64,000 nt of DNA, taken from contig JAKSZU010000004.1 in assembly GCA_026018925.1 (NCBI GenBank), positions 11,899,383 through 11,963,382 of the forward strand, written 5' to 3'. Origin of the DNA: Tupaia tana (taxonomy: Eukaryota; Chordata; Mammalia; Scandentia; Tupaiidae). The translations under genes were made by a program, and so were the position numbers. Below the pieces are notes generated by a model. That model had not been told where the DNA came from, did not search any database, and was given only the letters and a program-made list of their open reading frames with translations. This document shows, one piece after another, positions 1 to 11,400 of this stretch; the stretch's first letter is position 1, and each line of letters starts with the position of its first letter.

Positions 1-664
1 GTTCTGGGAGGGCAGGAAAGGAGCCAGGACACCGGGCCTGGACTGGCACCCCTGCAACGACGATTGGAGCGGGCAGAAGATGTTTTCGGGTGTAGTGAGA
101 AGTCCGCCGCTCGAGGCGTCTGCCCTGTGTACGCCCGGATGGTGCGTGGGGGCTGACACAGGCCTGGAAGAGCCCTCCAGAGGTGGGGCGTGCTGCTTGG
201 TGGCAGGTGATGTGTTGCATTGTGGGAGCTGGGATTGGAGAGGCCAGGGCAGCGTGGCCAGGGAAACCCCACGTGGGGAGGAGCAGGCCGAGCAGCAGCT
301 TGCTCACTGGCAGGTTCAGTGCACACTCCTCCATGCCGGGCGCTGGGGATTCAGGACGGAGCACGCTCCCTGGCTCCACGGGACCGCGCATGCAAATGCT
401 CGCTGTGAACCTGCAAGGGGACGGGGTCAGGCGGCACGCGTGTGCACGAGCCTCTGGGCGCCAGCTCCGCGCCAGCTCGGCGCTGTCTCCTCCAAGCCTC
501 ACCATGAACCTTCCCTGTTCTACAGAGAAGGGGGGCAGGGCTCTCTGTGCTTCTCTCCAAGTGCCCTGCCAAAGAGACAGGTAGTCAGGGGCTGCACCGT
601 GGGGTCCACTGGGACCTCCACCCTTGCCATGCATGTGCACGTTCTGGAGATGTCTGTTGTGTTT

Positions 665-868
665 TTTCTTAAGTTTTTGCTACAGGTCACGTGCATTTAT
701 CAGAGAGAGAGAGAGTGAGAAATCACCCCCGGGTGGATGACCGTGCTGCAGTCCCTGCTCTGGGGATTTGGGGCACACGTGTGCACTCAGTGCATTCCTC
801 AAGCCACCAGACCTGAACCGTGAAGTCAGCCATGTGGGATTCAGCCGCCCTGCCCTCCGTACTGGTGG
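665..868 (-). repeat. Old tRNA-derived SINE
   Basis: It is a diverged copy. The tail (gctacaggtcacgtgc) is at the left and the tRNA-like head (cctgaaccgtgaagtcagcc) at the right. Confidence 0.7.
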
Positions 869-894
869 CTGGCCCCCCGGCCGTGCCTTTTGAG

Positions 895-1000
895 GAATGA
901 TGCCGACCAGTGGTTAAGAGGGGCTGGGAGCCAGGGCTCCTCACTCTGGACCTCAGCTGTGACCTTTGGCAAGTGACTCACCCCTTCTGAGTTCTGAGTT
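895..1000 (+). repeat. MIR fragment
   Basis: It has the pattern agtggttaagag, then gctgtgacctttggcaagtg, matching the MIR core. It is cut by the SINE at 1003. Confidence 0.65.
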
Positions 1001-1002
1001 CA

Positions 1003-1238
1003 TTTTTTTTTTGAGAGGTTTTTACGCTATAGGGCATGTGCGCTCGCCAGACAGAGAGAGACAGAAAGAGAGAAATCACCCCCCAGGGGGGATGGCCACG
1101 CCTGCAATCCCTTTTCCTCCATTCTCCTCTCGGGATCCTGGGCATGCACGCACACGCGCCCGGCATGAGTTTTAAGCCACTGGGTCTGGGACACGAACTG
1201 TGGTCGACCACGTGGGAGTCCAGCGACATAGACATTAG
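1003..1238 (-). repeat. tRNA-derived SINE, long type
   Basis: It begins with a T-run and GAGAGGTTTTTACGCTATAG and ends with the head (gtgggagtccagcgacatag). It interrupts or abuts a MIR fragment. Confidence 0.85.
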
Positions 1239-1546
1239 TCATTTTAAGGTAGACACGGCAGCCAGCTCCAGAGACCTCTGGCAGACTAGACGGCTGCCCA
1301 GCGCAGAGCCAGCTACTGTAGGGGAGGCCCCTGCCCTTTTCTGACCTTACTCCAGCCTGTGGGGAAGCTCCCCCTGTGGGCTGGCTTGGGGGCCCTCCGA
1401 CCTCCTCAACTTCCTAGAAGCTTTCAAGCCAAGCGCAGCCTGCACCTGCCAGGGCCCTGAGGGGAAGGGACAGTGGGACGCTGAGAAGGGAGCAGGGCAA
1501 CCAGAGGGCTGGGGAGCGGCACCCACGGTGGCTCTCCTGCCTACAG

Positions 1547-2779
1547 GGCATACCGGGAAACAACGGCTTACCAGGACAGCCGGGGTTGACTGCAGAGCTG
1601 GTGAGTGCTGGCCAGGATGCCCTGGCTCACCCGCCCGGCCATCCCTGCAGGGAGGCCCCTCCTCGCTCCCTCTCCTTCTCCCTCTCCCTCTCCCAAGGCT
1701 GATCCCCGCCCCTCACCTGAGCCCATGCACTGTCCCTTGCAGGGATCCCTGCCCATCGAACAGCAGCTCCTTAAGGTAAGAGGATAGGCGGGGGCGGGGA
1801 GCTGGGCGGCAGCTCCAGAGAGCACGCCTGCCAGGCCAGCGTTTGCAGGAACTGGGTCCCTGTAAGTCTGCAAGGGCCTGGCTGTGCTGGCTTGCCACAG
1901 ACCCTCAGCGACAGGTGCAGAGTGAGTGCATGCGACGCCCAGCCCTGCAGCCTGGCCTCCAAAGCTGGCAGTGAGGCACGGTGCCTTTGGGTCACAGGGC
2001 AGGGCCCAGCAGCTTGTGAAGCAGAGCTGAGGGCCAGTGGTGGGGCTGACAGGGTCCTGGGTGGTGATACCAGGTGGGCCCTGGAAGAAGTCTTCAGCCA
2101 CCTCTGGTCAGTCCAGAGAGAACTGGGGACGAGGCCATGAGAGAAAGGAGCCTTGGGGCCTGGTCAGGGCCAGCCCGTGCCAGGGCCTGCAAGCAGCCTT
2201 GGCCTGATGCAAGGGCTGGGGCGGGGTCTGTCTTCCCAGGCTGAGCAGGGGCTGCACCGTGAGCAGGGCTTCCCTATGAGCCGGGGGCCACGATCCCTCC
2301 CGGACACACCTAGGGACAAGGGCATGACAATTCCTCAGGCTGCCTGCGGGTTTGGAAGGCAGCCTTCGTGTGGCTGGGCTCAGCATCCTCAGGGGTGCTG
2401 CCCACTCCTGGCTTCCTGAGCCCTCCCATCCAGAGTTTGGGCACCGTCTGCCTGTCCCCATTCCTACAGCCCCTCCAGACATCCTGGAGGGTCTGGTGAG
2501 CCTCACGCTGCACCTGCGTGTTGTGGCCAGGAACCCCGGCTCTAACCCCAAGGTTTCCGTCAAGCCTAGGTTCCCCCACATCCTGACCCTGGCCAGTGAC
2601 CATGTGACCTGAGACACAGCATTTGGCAATTTGCTCTATAACTTTTCATTTGTTGTCTTTTTTGTTTTGATTTGCTGTTGTTTCTTTAAGTTTACAGATT
2701 TTTTAAAGGATTATCTTATTTAACTTTATTTGTTTATTCATTCATTTATTTATTCAGAGGGACAGAGCGCATGCACACT

Positions 2780-2836
<57 letters not shown>

Positions 2837-5475
2837 AGCAAGCCACCAGCTCTGGGACTCGAACCACAGTGGGCCATGTGGGAGCCCAGCGCCTTTAACC
2901 ACCACACCACCTGCTGGTCCTTGTTTTGATTTGTTTTTAAAAATTTTGCCACAGGGCATGTGAGCTCATCAGAGAAAGAGAGAGACAGTGATCAGGATTT
3001 TGGGTGTGCAAACACACGTGCTTGGTATGATTGTCAAGCCGCTATGTCCAGGACTTGAAACCACAGTCAGCCATGTGGGAGTCCAGTGCCTTAACCACTA
3101 CGCTACTTACTGGCCCCCATTTATTGGCTTTTGAAAAAAATTAAATTCAAATTTTGGGGGGCTGGCAGGTGGAATGGTGGTTAAGGCAGCTGGATCCTAC
3201 ACGGCCACTGCATGGTTTGAGTCCCAGACCCAGTGACTTGAAAAGACCTGCTGGTGTGTGGGCATACATGTCCGAAATCTCAAGAGAAGAGTGGAGGGGA
3301 AGGGATTGCGATATGGCCACCCCCCTGTGGGTTATTTCTCACTTTTTCTCTCTCGTTTTCTTTTTTCTTTTTGGAGAGGTTTTTGCTATCATGCTGGGCA
3401 CGTGTGCGTGCGTGCCCAAGATCCCGAGAGGAGAATGGAGGAGAAGGGATTGCGGTGTGGCCATCCCCCCTGGGTGGTGATTTCTCGTTTTCTTTTTTCT
3501 TTTTGGAGAGGTTTTTGCTATAGGGCGCGTGCACTCGCCAGACAGACAGACAGAGACAGAGAGATAGAAAGCGAGAAATCACCCCCCAGGGGGGATGGCC
3601 ACGCCGCAATCCCTTCTCCTCCATTCTCCTCCTGGGATCTTGGGCACGCACGCACACGCGCCCGGCGTGAGTTTAAGCCACCGGGTCCGGGACTCGAACC
3701 GCGGTCGACTACGTGGGAGTCCAGCGACATAGCCATTACACTAACTGCTGGTCCCGTGATTTCTCGTTTTCTGTCTCTGTCTCTCTCTGTCTGTTTGGCG
3801 AGCGCACATGCCCTATAGCAAAAGCCTCTCAAAAAAAATTTTTTTTAAATGTAATTGCCAGAGGGCATGTGTGCTCACTGGAGAGAGGAGGAAACAGAGA
3901 TGGAGGAGAGAGTGCTCCCGATGGAGCATGGACACGCCACAGTCCCCCCGCCACCTCTCGCCCTGTTGGGGTTGGGGGCACACACACACATGCCTGGTAT
4001 GTTTTTCAAGCTGCCAGGGCTGGGATTCGAACTGTGGTTGGCCATATGGGGTCTGGCTCCCTTGACCACTCGGCTACGGTACTGGCCCCTGTTGCCCCTG
4101 AGCACAGTGTGGAGACGGGGCCAGTGGGGCCCAGGGGTGCTGACCGGAAGCCTAGCCAGCACCTACATTCACAGCCCGAAGGAGCCTGGGCCGTGGCGAG
4201 TGTGGCCCGAGGCACAGCGGGCCAGTGCGGGCCCCATGCACTGGGTGAGTCGCGCCTGCTCTCTGGTGCCTGCATCCTCCTGTCCACAGCGCTGTGAGAG
4301 ACCTGCCTCGCCACTCAGGCCAAACGTGGTCAGCTGTGAAGCCCCACGGCAACGCCTGGTGTCACGGTGGCTGAGGAAGGTCCGCCATCGTCAGTGGGGT
4401 CTGCAGTGAGCAGTGGGCGCCAGCAGGGGCTTCTGCCCAGGCCCTGCAGACACAGGCTCTGGTCCCCTGGCACTGAGCTGGCCCTCACTAGTGGGTCTTA
4501 TTTCTCTAGGAAGAGGGCCCATAGCTTCCGTCAAACTCCGAGAGGCCCGTACCCCCGAGAGGTTAAGCCCTCTGACCTGCATGGGGGAGGAAGACTGCCT
4601 GTCTGGACGGCCGTCCGGAGCCGTGAGCAGTCAGGGCTGCTCTGGGAGCGAGGGCAGGCCTGGAGGGGGTTGCGAAGGGCCTGCCTGCCCAGCTGCGCCT
4701 GTGGCTTCCTTGGGCAGAGATGCTGGTGTTTGAGCCAGGCTTTGCAGCCTACGCCCCGTGGCTTGTCATCGCAGCGGGTGCAGGTGCAGGAGCAGCCGGG
4801 GCAGATGGTGCCTCTGTGGGCCCCTCGCCTCCTCCCACACGCCTGTCTGCAAAGTGGCTTTGGCTTGGCCTTAGAAGAGCTTCTTCCTAGAGGGGGCTCA
4901 AAGCCAGTTGTTGGGATCCAGTCCCCTGGGGATAGAGCAGAGCTGCCGCACGGATGCGGCCGGGATGGCCAGAACGGTTGGGCAGGGTGTCCCAGCTCTG
5001 TTCCGAGGGGGCTCCCCACTCGGCCGTCCCGGCTGGCTCCAGCCCACGCTGCAGCCCTCCCTGTTCCCTCACAGAGCATCTGCGGGGACTGTGCGCAGGG
5101 CCAGTTGGCCTCCCCAGTGTCCCGGGAGAAAGGAGAGAAAGGAGACCAGGGCATCCCCGGCGTGCCAGGCCTCGACAGCTGTGCCCGGGTAGGGACTGGG
5201 CTCGGGGCAGCCCTGGTGGGGAGAGCCTGCCGGGCCACCCCACCTGACGAGCTCTCCTCGCCCCACACAGTGCTTCCTGGAGCGGGAGCGCCCCACAGCC
5301 GAGCAGGCCCAGGTGAGCGGCCCCGCCTGGTCCTCTGCCCACGTCCCTAGGGAGAGCCCTGGTCCTCACTTCCCATCTCCACCCCCTCCAGAGAGATGTC
5401 AGCGAAGACCCCGGCTGTGCTGGGAGCCCTGGCCTGCCTGGTCCTCCAGGACTGCCAGGCCAGCGAGGAGGAGAG
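1547..5475 (+). CDS. COL16A1: COL16A1 exons across two cysteine-bearing non-collagenous interruptions
   Basis: There are five exons: 1547-1600, 1743-1775, 5075-5188, 5271-5312 and 5392-5475. The first carries Gly-X-Y ending in TAEL. The second and third carry a non-collagenous stretch ([11 protein letters not shown], then [10 protein letters not shown]) before the helix resumes at [12 protein letters not shown]. The end of the third exon and the fourth carry a second break, with [14 protein letters not shown]. The fifth returns to the helix ([13 protein letters not shown]). All junctions are in phase 0. The CxxC-type cysteine pairs, ICGDC and SCARC, are typical of FACIT interruptions and may link chains by disulfides; that last point is inference. 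A 3.3 kb intron (1776-5074) separates exons 2 and 3 of this group. Confidence 0.93.
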
Positions 5476-8400
5476 GTAAGGCCGGGGCCAGGCCTCGTCA
5501 GGGCTGGGCTCCCCAAGTGTCTGAGACCTTGCCGGGGCCTCCGAGCCCGCTAACAACCCGCCGCCCCTTCCGTGAAGGCCTTCTGCTCTCCGTGCGGGTC
5601 ACCCCCTCCTGGGTGAGCTCTTCCGCTGCACCCCAGTAGCTCTGCTCAGACCCGCTTTCTCACGGAGACCTTCCCTGCCCATGCCCAGCCCGAGCCCCAG
5701 GCCCCTGCCTGCCCCGCACTCACTGCGTCTGGCACACCGTGTTTGCTCCATCCAGAGACGTCCCGCAGTCGTCCACGGAGCACCAGCTCAGTGTCGGCCG
5801 CTCTGCGGACTGCCCGCTGTCCCCTAGGACGCAATGCCATGAGGCAGGGACCTCTGTCTTGTTTGCAGCTGTGGGCCGGTGCCTGCACATCGTAGCTGCT
5901 CAGTAAACGGGGTGGGTGACGGTCGGAGATGGTCGAGAGGCTGTTTACATCTACCTGTCCTGCCCAGCCGCAGCTGCCCGGCTGGCCCTGGCTGTGGCCA
6001 GCTGTGACGAAGGCCACTGTGGCCCCGTGCCCCATAGGGTCCAAGGCACTTCACCGGCTTTCCTTGTTTCCTCTCAGGGACCACCTGGCGTGAGGGGCTC
6101 TCCGGGTCCTCCAGGCCCTATCGTGAGTATCTGTGGTCCCCCGGCTGGCCTGAGACCCTCAGACGCCGCGTGCTGCCTGGACGGTGGCAGGAGGGGAGCT
6201 GCCGCCCTCCCTCTCCTGCATCGGAGCACATGGGGGCTGTGCCCGCCCGCCCCCAGGCCCCTGGAGCTGCTCTGCTCCGCCCACTGGGCCACAGGCTCGC
6301 TTTCCTGCCCCTTCGTGCTGCATTTCACACGAGGGCCCGGGGTGCCCCAGTGGGCCCTAGGCTTCTGGTTCCCGGCCTCAGAGCCAGCGAAGCTCCCTGA
6401 GTGTGGGCTTCGGGCCGGACCTCACCTGGCAGCAGGCAATGCGAGGGCAGGGCAGGCTGTGCCATGGCTCCCGAGGGCCAGCTCTAGGGCACGTCTACGC
6501 TGGAGCCTTCCGTGGTGCCGATAATGGCCGGGAAGTGGAGGACGGGGCAGGCGGAAGGACTCCGGCTCTGGCTGGAGAGCACATGGCTGCTGCGCGTTGT
6601 CTTCGATCAGGGGCTGCCCGCGCGGGGCAGCTGGAGGGACGGGCACGAAACCAGTGTCCTCTCTGGCCAAGGTTTCAGGGAGGACTTCTGGGCTTGGGCT
6701 GTTTCGCATCTCTGCCCCCCGAGGAGCTGCGTGAGCAGCGGGCCCCCGGGCCGAGACCCAAGACCATCAGCGGTCTCTTCCAGCTGCCTTGGAAACGCTC
6801 CACGGCCTCCGCTCTCCCTGACCCAGCCCTGGCCCCCGCCGTGCCCCAGGCTGCCCCGGGGCGACCGTGCTCCTGAGATGTGACCTGCCTGTTTCTCCCC
6901 CCAGGGCCCCCCAGGTTTTCCTGGTGCTGTTGGTGCCCCCGGATTGCCTGTAAGAACTTAGTGTGCAGAGCCCCACCCCCCTCGCCAGGTCTCCGTGGCT
7001 TCGCTGTGTCCCTCCCCGCCACCTCCCTCTCGTGTTCGCCGTCCGCTCAGGCACATGGCTTAGGACAGGCCCGTGGTGGTCCCTGCAGCTGGGCGCCCTC
7101 CCTGCTCCGCCTCCTCTCACGCGCCTCCTTTCTAGGCCTCGTGGGCTCGCTTTCACCCCTTCATCCCCTCCTCTCCTCTCCCCTCCTCTCCTCTCCTGGG
7201 CCACGTCGCCCCCCAGGCCTCCTGGTCTCCTTATCTAGGCCCGAGCTCCCGGAGCCCTTCCCTTCCCACTTCTGCCTCCCGCTTCTCACCGCCTTCGGTG
7301 TTCACTGAAGATTTGCTGAAAGTAGTTCTTGGGGCCCTGCCAGGCACCTGGCTCAGAGCCGGGCAGAGATGCCAAAGCTTTAGGGCTTCCCGTTGCAGGC
7401 TGGCGCAGGTTCACTGCCTGCTGCTTGGCAGGGCTGGCCGGGCACCCCAGGGGTCCTTCCCCTTCACCCTAATGGGGACTCTCGGCTTCCTCCTCTCCCT
7501 CTCCTCGCCTCGGCTCCATCCCCCGTCCGCTCCCAGGCTGGGCCTGTGGTATCGCCGGGTGGGTTTCTGGGTGTCACGGGCCCTGCCCCTCTGTGCCTGG
7601 TGCCCTGGCCTGCTCCTTCTGTCAGGTGTCATTAATCGCTCTGCCTTCGCATTTGTCACAGGTGTGTTTCCTTCACCCCGTCCTCACTGTTGCTCCCTCA
7701 TGGGTCACAGAAACTAACCTCCCGTTTGTCACACTGTGTTCCTGGGGCCTGGCTCCTGTCCTCCCAAGGCTGGTGATGGAGGCTCAGGGAGCAGGGCCCC
7801 GCCTGGTCACAGCTCCATCTGTCCCCACGTCCTCGTCCCTGGCTGGGCCTTGTCTGTTTCTGCTTGCTTGGTGAAGGGGCCATCTGTCCGTCCAGCCGTC
7901 TGTCTTGTGTTGTGGAAAGGTTTGGGTGTCGTCTTGAGGGTGGGGTGAGAAGGGGCAGCAAAGTTGGCCTTAGCGTGGTGGGTCCGTGCAGGCCAGGTGA
8001 CAGTGGGGTGGGGACTCTGGCTTTGCTTGAGGTGAGCGTCCCCTTCCACCCTACGAAGTGGCAGGGACTGCTCTGGGGCAGCCTGGCCATGTCCCTCCCA
8101 CATCTCTGAAAGGTCGTCTGGGCTAGGGTGGGCGGGGTGGGTATCTGGAAGGTAAGTGCTGGGCATCTTTAATACGCTTGGCTGGGGCACCGCGCTGGGC
8201 ACCTGTTCTCGCAGTGGCCCCTCAGAGAGAGCACACGTCTGGTCTCCACGCCCCCAGAGGGGCACTCCAGTCACCACTGTAGGGCACACGGGTGACCGTC
8301 ACCTGAGGTGCCCCGGAGCCACAGGCCTGGATAGTATGGGGCGTGCTCCTGCAAAGTGTCGCATGTGGGCTTCAGGGCTCCGGCCGGCACCGGGAGCCCA

Positions 8401-11400
8401 CCCCGGCGGTCCCCTGGCTAGGGGAATGGGCCGAGTGGCCACGGGGCAGGGGAAGGGCTGGGGGCCGGAGGGGCCGGGGGGGCCGGGCACCCCCGCAGTT
8501 CCCATGACTTCCCTCTCCAGGGCCTTCAAGGAGAGCGAGGCCTCAGAGGTCTGACCGGAGACAAGGGGGAGCCGGTAAGCAGAGCGGGAGCCGGGGCGGG
8601 CCGGGCCCCGTGGGGACTCCTGAAGAACCTCTGCCCAGCGCTGCCGTTCCTGGGGTTCCCTGTGCATGAACACTCGCTCCACCTCCTCCCTGGCCCAGCG
8701 CCCCGCCGGGCCTTCTCAGGTTCCCTCCCGGTCTGCTCAGGCTGGGGCAGTCACCTCGGGGGGGGGGGGGGGGGGGCACCTGGTCCAGGTGGTGGGGCCC
8801 GGGCAGGGCAGGAATGCCGGAGCTGGTCCCTCACGTCTGCCTTTCTTCACAGGGTCCTCCCGGGCAGCCTGGTTACCCAGGTGCCATGGGCCCCCCAGGA
8901 CTGCCTGTAAGTAAAGGACCCTGAGAGGCTTGGCTGGTAGTAGGAGCAGGGCCAGCTGGGGACCCCGCAGCCAGTGCCCTGCTTCCAGGAAGTCCCGCTC
9001 TGCCCCTGGGGCCTGGACTCCCAGAACACCCTGCGGGTCCAGGCACTAGACCCAGCAGGACTGACGTCTACCCCCCGGGGGGGGCTTGGAGCCGGCACCC
9101 CCACACCAGGCACCTGGGGTGGGCGTTCCCGCTTCCCACCCGGCCAGCCCACCCCTCCCCTGCAGTCTTCCTGGGTGCCATCAGCCTCCGCCTGCCAGTG
9201 GGTGCCAGCTGCAGTCTCCGCCCCTCACATTAGCCCGGCGGGCGGACCCAGGGCTCATTCTGCTCTCTCTGCTGTCAGGGCATCAAAGGAGAGCGAGGCT
9301 ACGCCGGGCCCGCGGGAGAGAAGGGGGAACCGGTGAGTCGCTGCTGCTCAGTGACAGCGGGGCGGCCAGAAGGACCGCCAGCCCCCTCCTACCTGCCAAC
9401 AGAGACCGTGCCCCCTGCTGGCCCTGCCCCCACTGTGCCAGGCTGCTCTGAAGCAGGCATACCCCCTCCACTTGCAGACAGAGATGGGCCTCCTGCTGGT
9501 CCTGCTGGCAGCCGGCTGGGCTGGGGCAGGCACGCCCCCTCCTACGCTGACAGACACCGGCTGGCCCTGCCCTGCCTCACGGCTGCACTGGAGCAGCACG
9601 AAGGCTGGTGATGGGAGGCAGAAGCTGTGGGTGAATCCCGGCAAGCTTCGGGGAGGCGGGATGTCCGGGCCTGCCAGGGCAGGGAGCCCCTCCTCTGTCT
9701 GCAGAGGCCAGCCGGCTGAGCAGCCTGAGGGCAGGTCCCCAGCCTTCGTCCCCAGCAGGGCCCCCTTGCCAGAGCCAGGCGTCAGGTCCCTGTAGAGCAG
9801 GAGCTGCTGGGTGACAGACGAGCCAGGAGGTCAGGAAGTCGTGGCCCTGGGGGCCTGCAGGCCGGCGGTGTACTGGGGGCGCGGCCTGGACTTGAGCCCA
9901 GGTCCTTGGGGACAGCACACAGGCTGCAATCTGCTCAGCTGCACCGAGACGGGGTCTTGCCTCGCCCTCATGCGTGCCGGTGGGGCCCAGTGGACCCGGC
10001 AGTCCGCAGGCGTTCTTCAGTAGCTGTTTCCTGGCCGAGGGCACGGGGAGGCGAGGCAGGCAGCGCCCTCCTGCCCACAACCAACGGGGGAGGATGAGCC
10101 TGAGCCGGGAGGAGGGCTGGGGACAGGGCTAGAGTCAGCACAGGAGGCTCCTTCGACCCAGGGCTGGGCAAGGCCTCTGAGGAGGGGGCGTCTGAACGAG
10201 GTCCCAGTGGGGGCTGAGCCCCGGGATGTCTGTATGGGGAACCCCAGGGAGGGCCAGGCAGGGCTCTGCAGGGACAGCTCCCAGCCCTCTAATGATCTGG
10301 CGAGGTTCCAGGAGACCTAGAGAGATGGGGAGGTCATGGCCATTCCAGGTGCAGGAAAGCCGTGCAGAGGCCCTGGGGTGTGAGTGCACAGAACATTCCA
10401 GAAACAGGGTCTGCCTGAGCAGAGCAGAAGGGAACAAGGAAAGGGAAGAGAGGCAAAAAAGGGGGGTGGTGCCAGATTACAGGACACCCTAACTCAGCAC
10501 TGGAGGAACCTGTGCCTCATCCAGAAGGCAGGGGGCGCCGCGGAGGCTTGCGGGCCTGGACTCCCAGAACACAGAGGTGACCTGATCAGAGCTGTGCTGA
10601 GGAAGAGGGGTGGCAGCGCTGCTGGTTGGTCTGGAGTTCTCCTAGGAGCGCTCGGGGACGAGAGAGGAGCCGGAACCAACTGACCGGGCGCTGAGGGGAC
10701 TCACCGCACACACCGTCCCTCTCCGTCCCCTACGCCCACCCCTCATCTCCTCCAGTCAGAGTCACTGAGTTTGCCCCGTTGTGTCCCCAGGGCCCTCCAG
10801 GATCCGAAGGCCTCCCGGGTGCCCCAGGCCCCGCGGTGAGTGAGGGAGGGCGGGAGTGTGGCCGTAGGAGCCCAGGTCCTGGCCCTGCCCTGGCATCTGA
10901 GGGCAGGAGGAGTGGGTTCCAGCTGCACCGTTCTCTGTACAGGGTCCCCGAGGAGAGCGAGGACCCCAAGGAAACTCTGGTGAGAAGGGTGACCAGGTGA
11001 GTGCTGACGGCAGCAAGGAGAGGCAGGGCAGGCCTGTCACCCTCAAGGTGGCGCCAGCTCTGGCCCCACTCTGCCCTGCCTGGAGGTGCAGCCTCCCTCC
11101 TCCGGCCTCCCTGCTACTTTCGGGCCGGGGTGGGCAAGCCCACAGGGCAGGGCTGGCTCGCCCTGTCGCCCGAACCCTGGGCAGCCAGGCAGGGCGAGGA
11201 GCCGCCCAGCACACCTGGCCCTCGCTTCTTCCCTAGGGATTCCAGGGCCAGCCAGGCTTCCCCGGCCCGCCGGTGAGTGAGGGCAGAGCCAGCTCTGTCT
11301 GCTGCGCTTCCCGGGAGGGGAGGCTCCTGGGCCAGGCTTGGCACAGATGGGTCCGGGAGGGGAGGAAGGAGCAGGACGCCGGTCTGGATGGCTGGGCCGA

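Larger units (their letters stand above)
1..1546 (+). other. COL16A1: COL16A1 intron sequence at the window start
   Basis: I see no collagen-like exon before the acceptor at 1545-1546, so this is taken as intron between an unseen exon and the first exon listed. It holds an old minus-strand SINE (665-868), a MIR fragment (895-1000) and a younger minus-strand SINE (1003-1238). Open frames here have no recognisable protein content. Confidence 0.6.
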
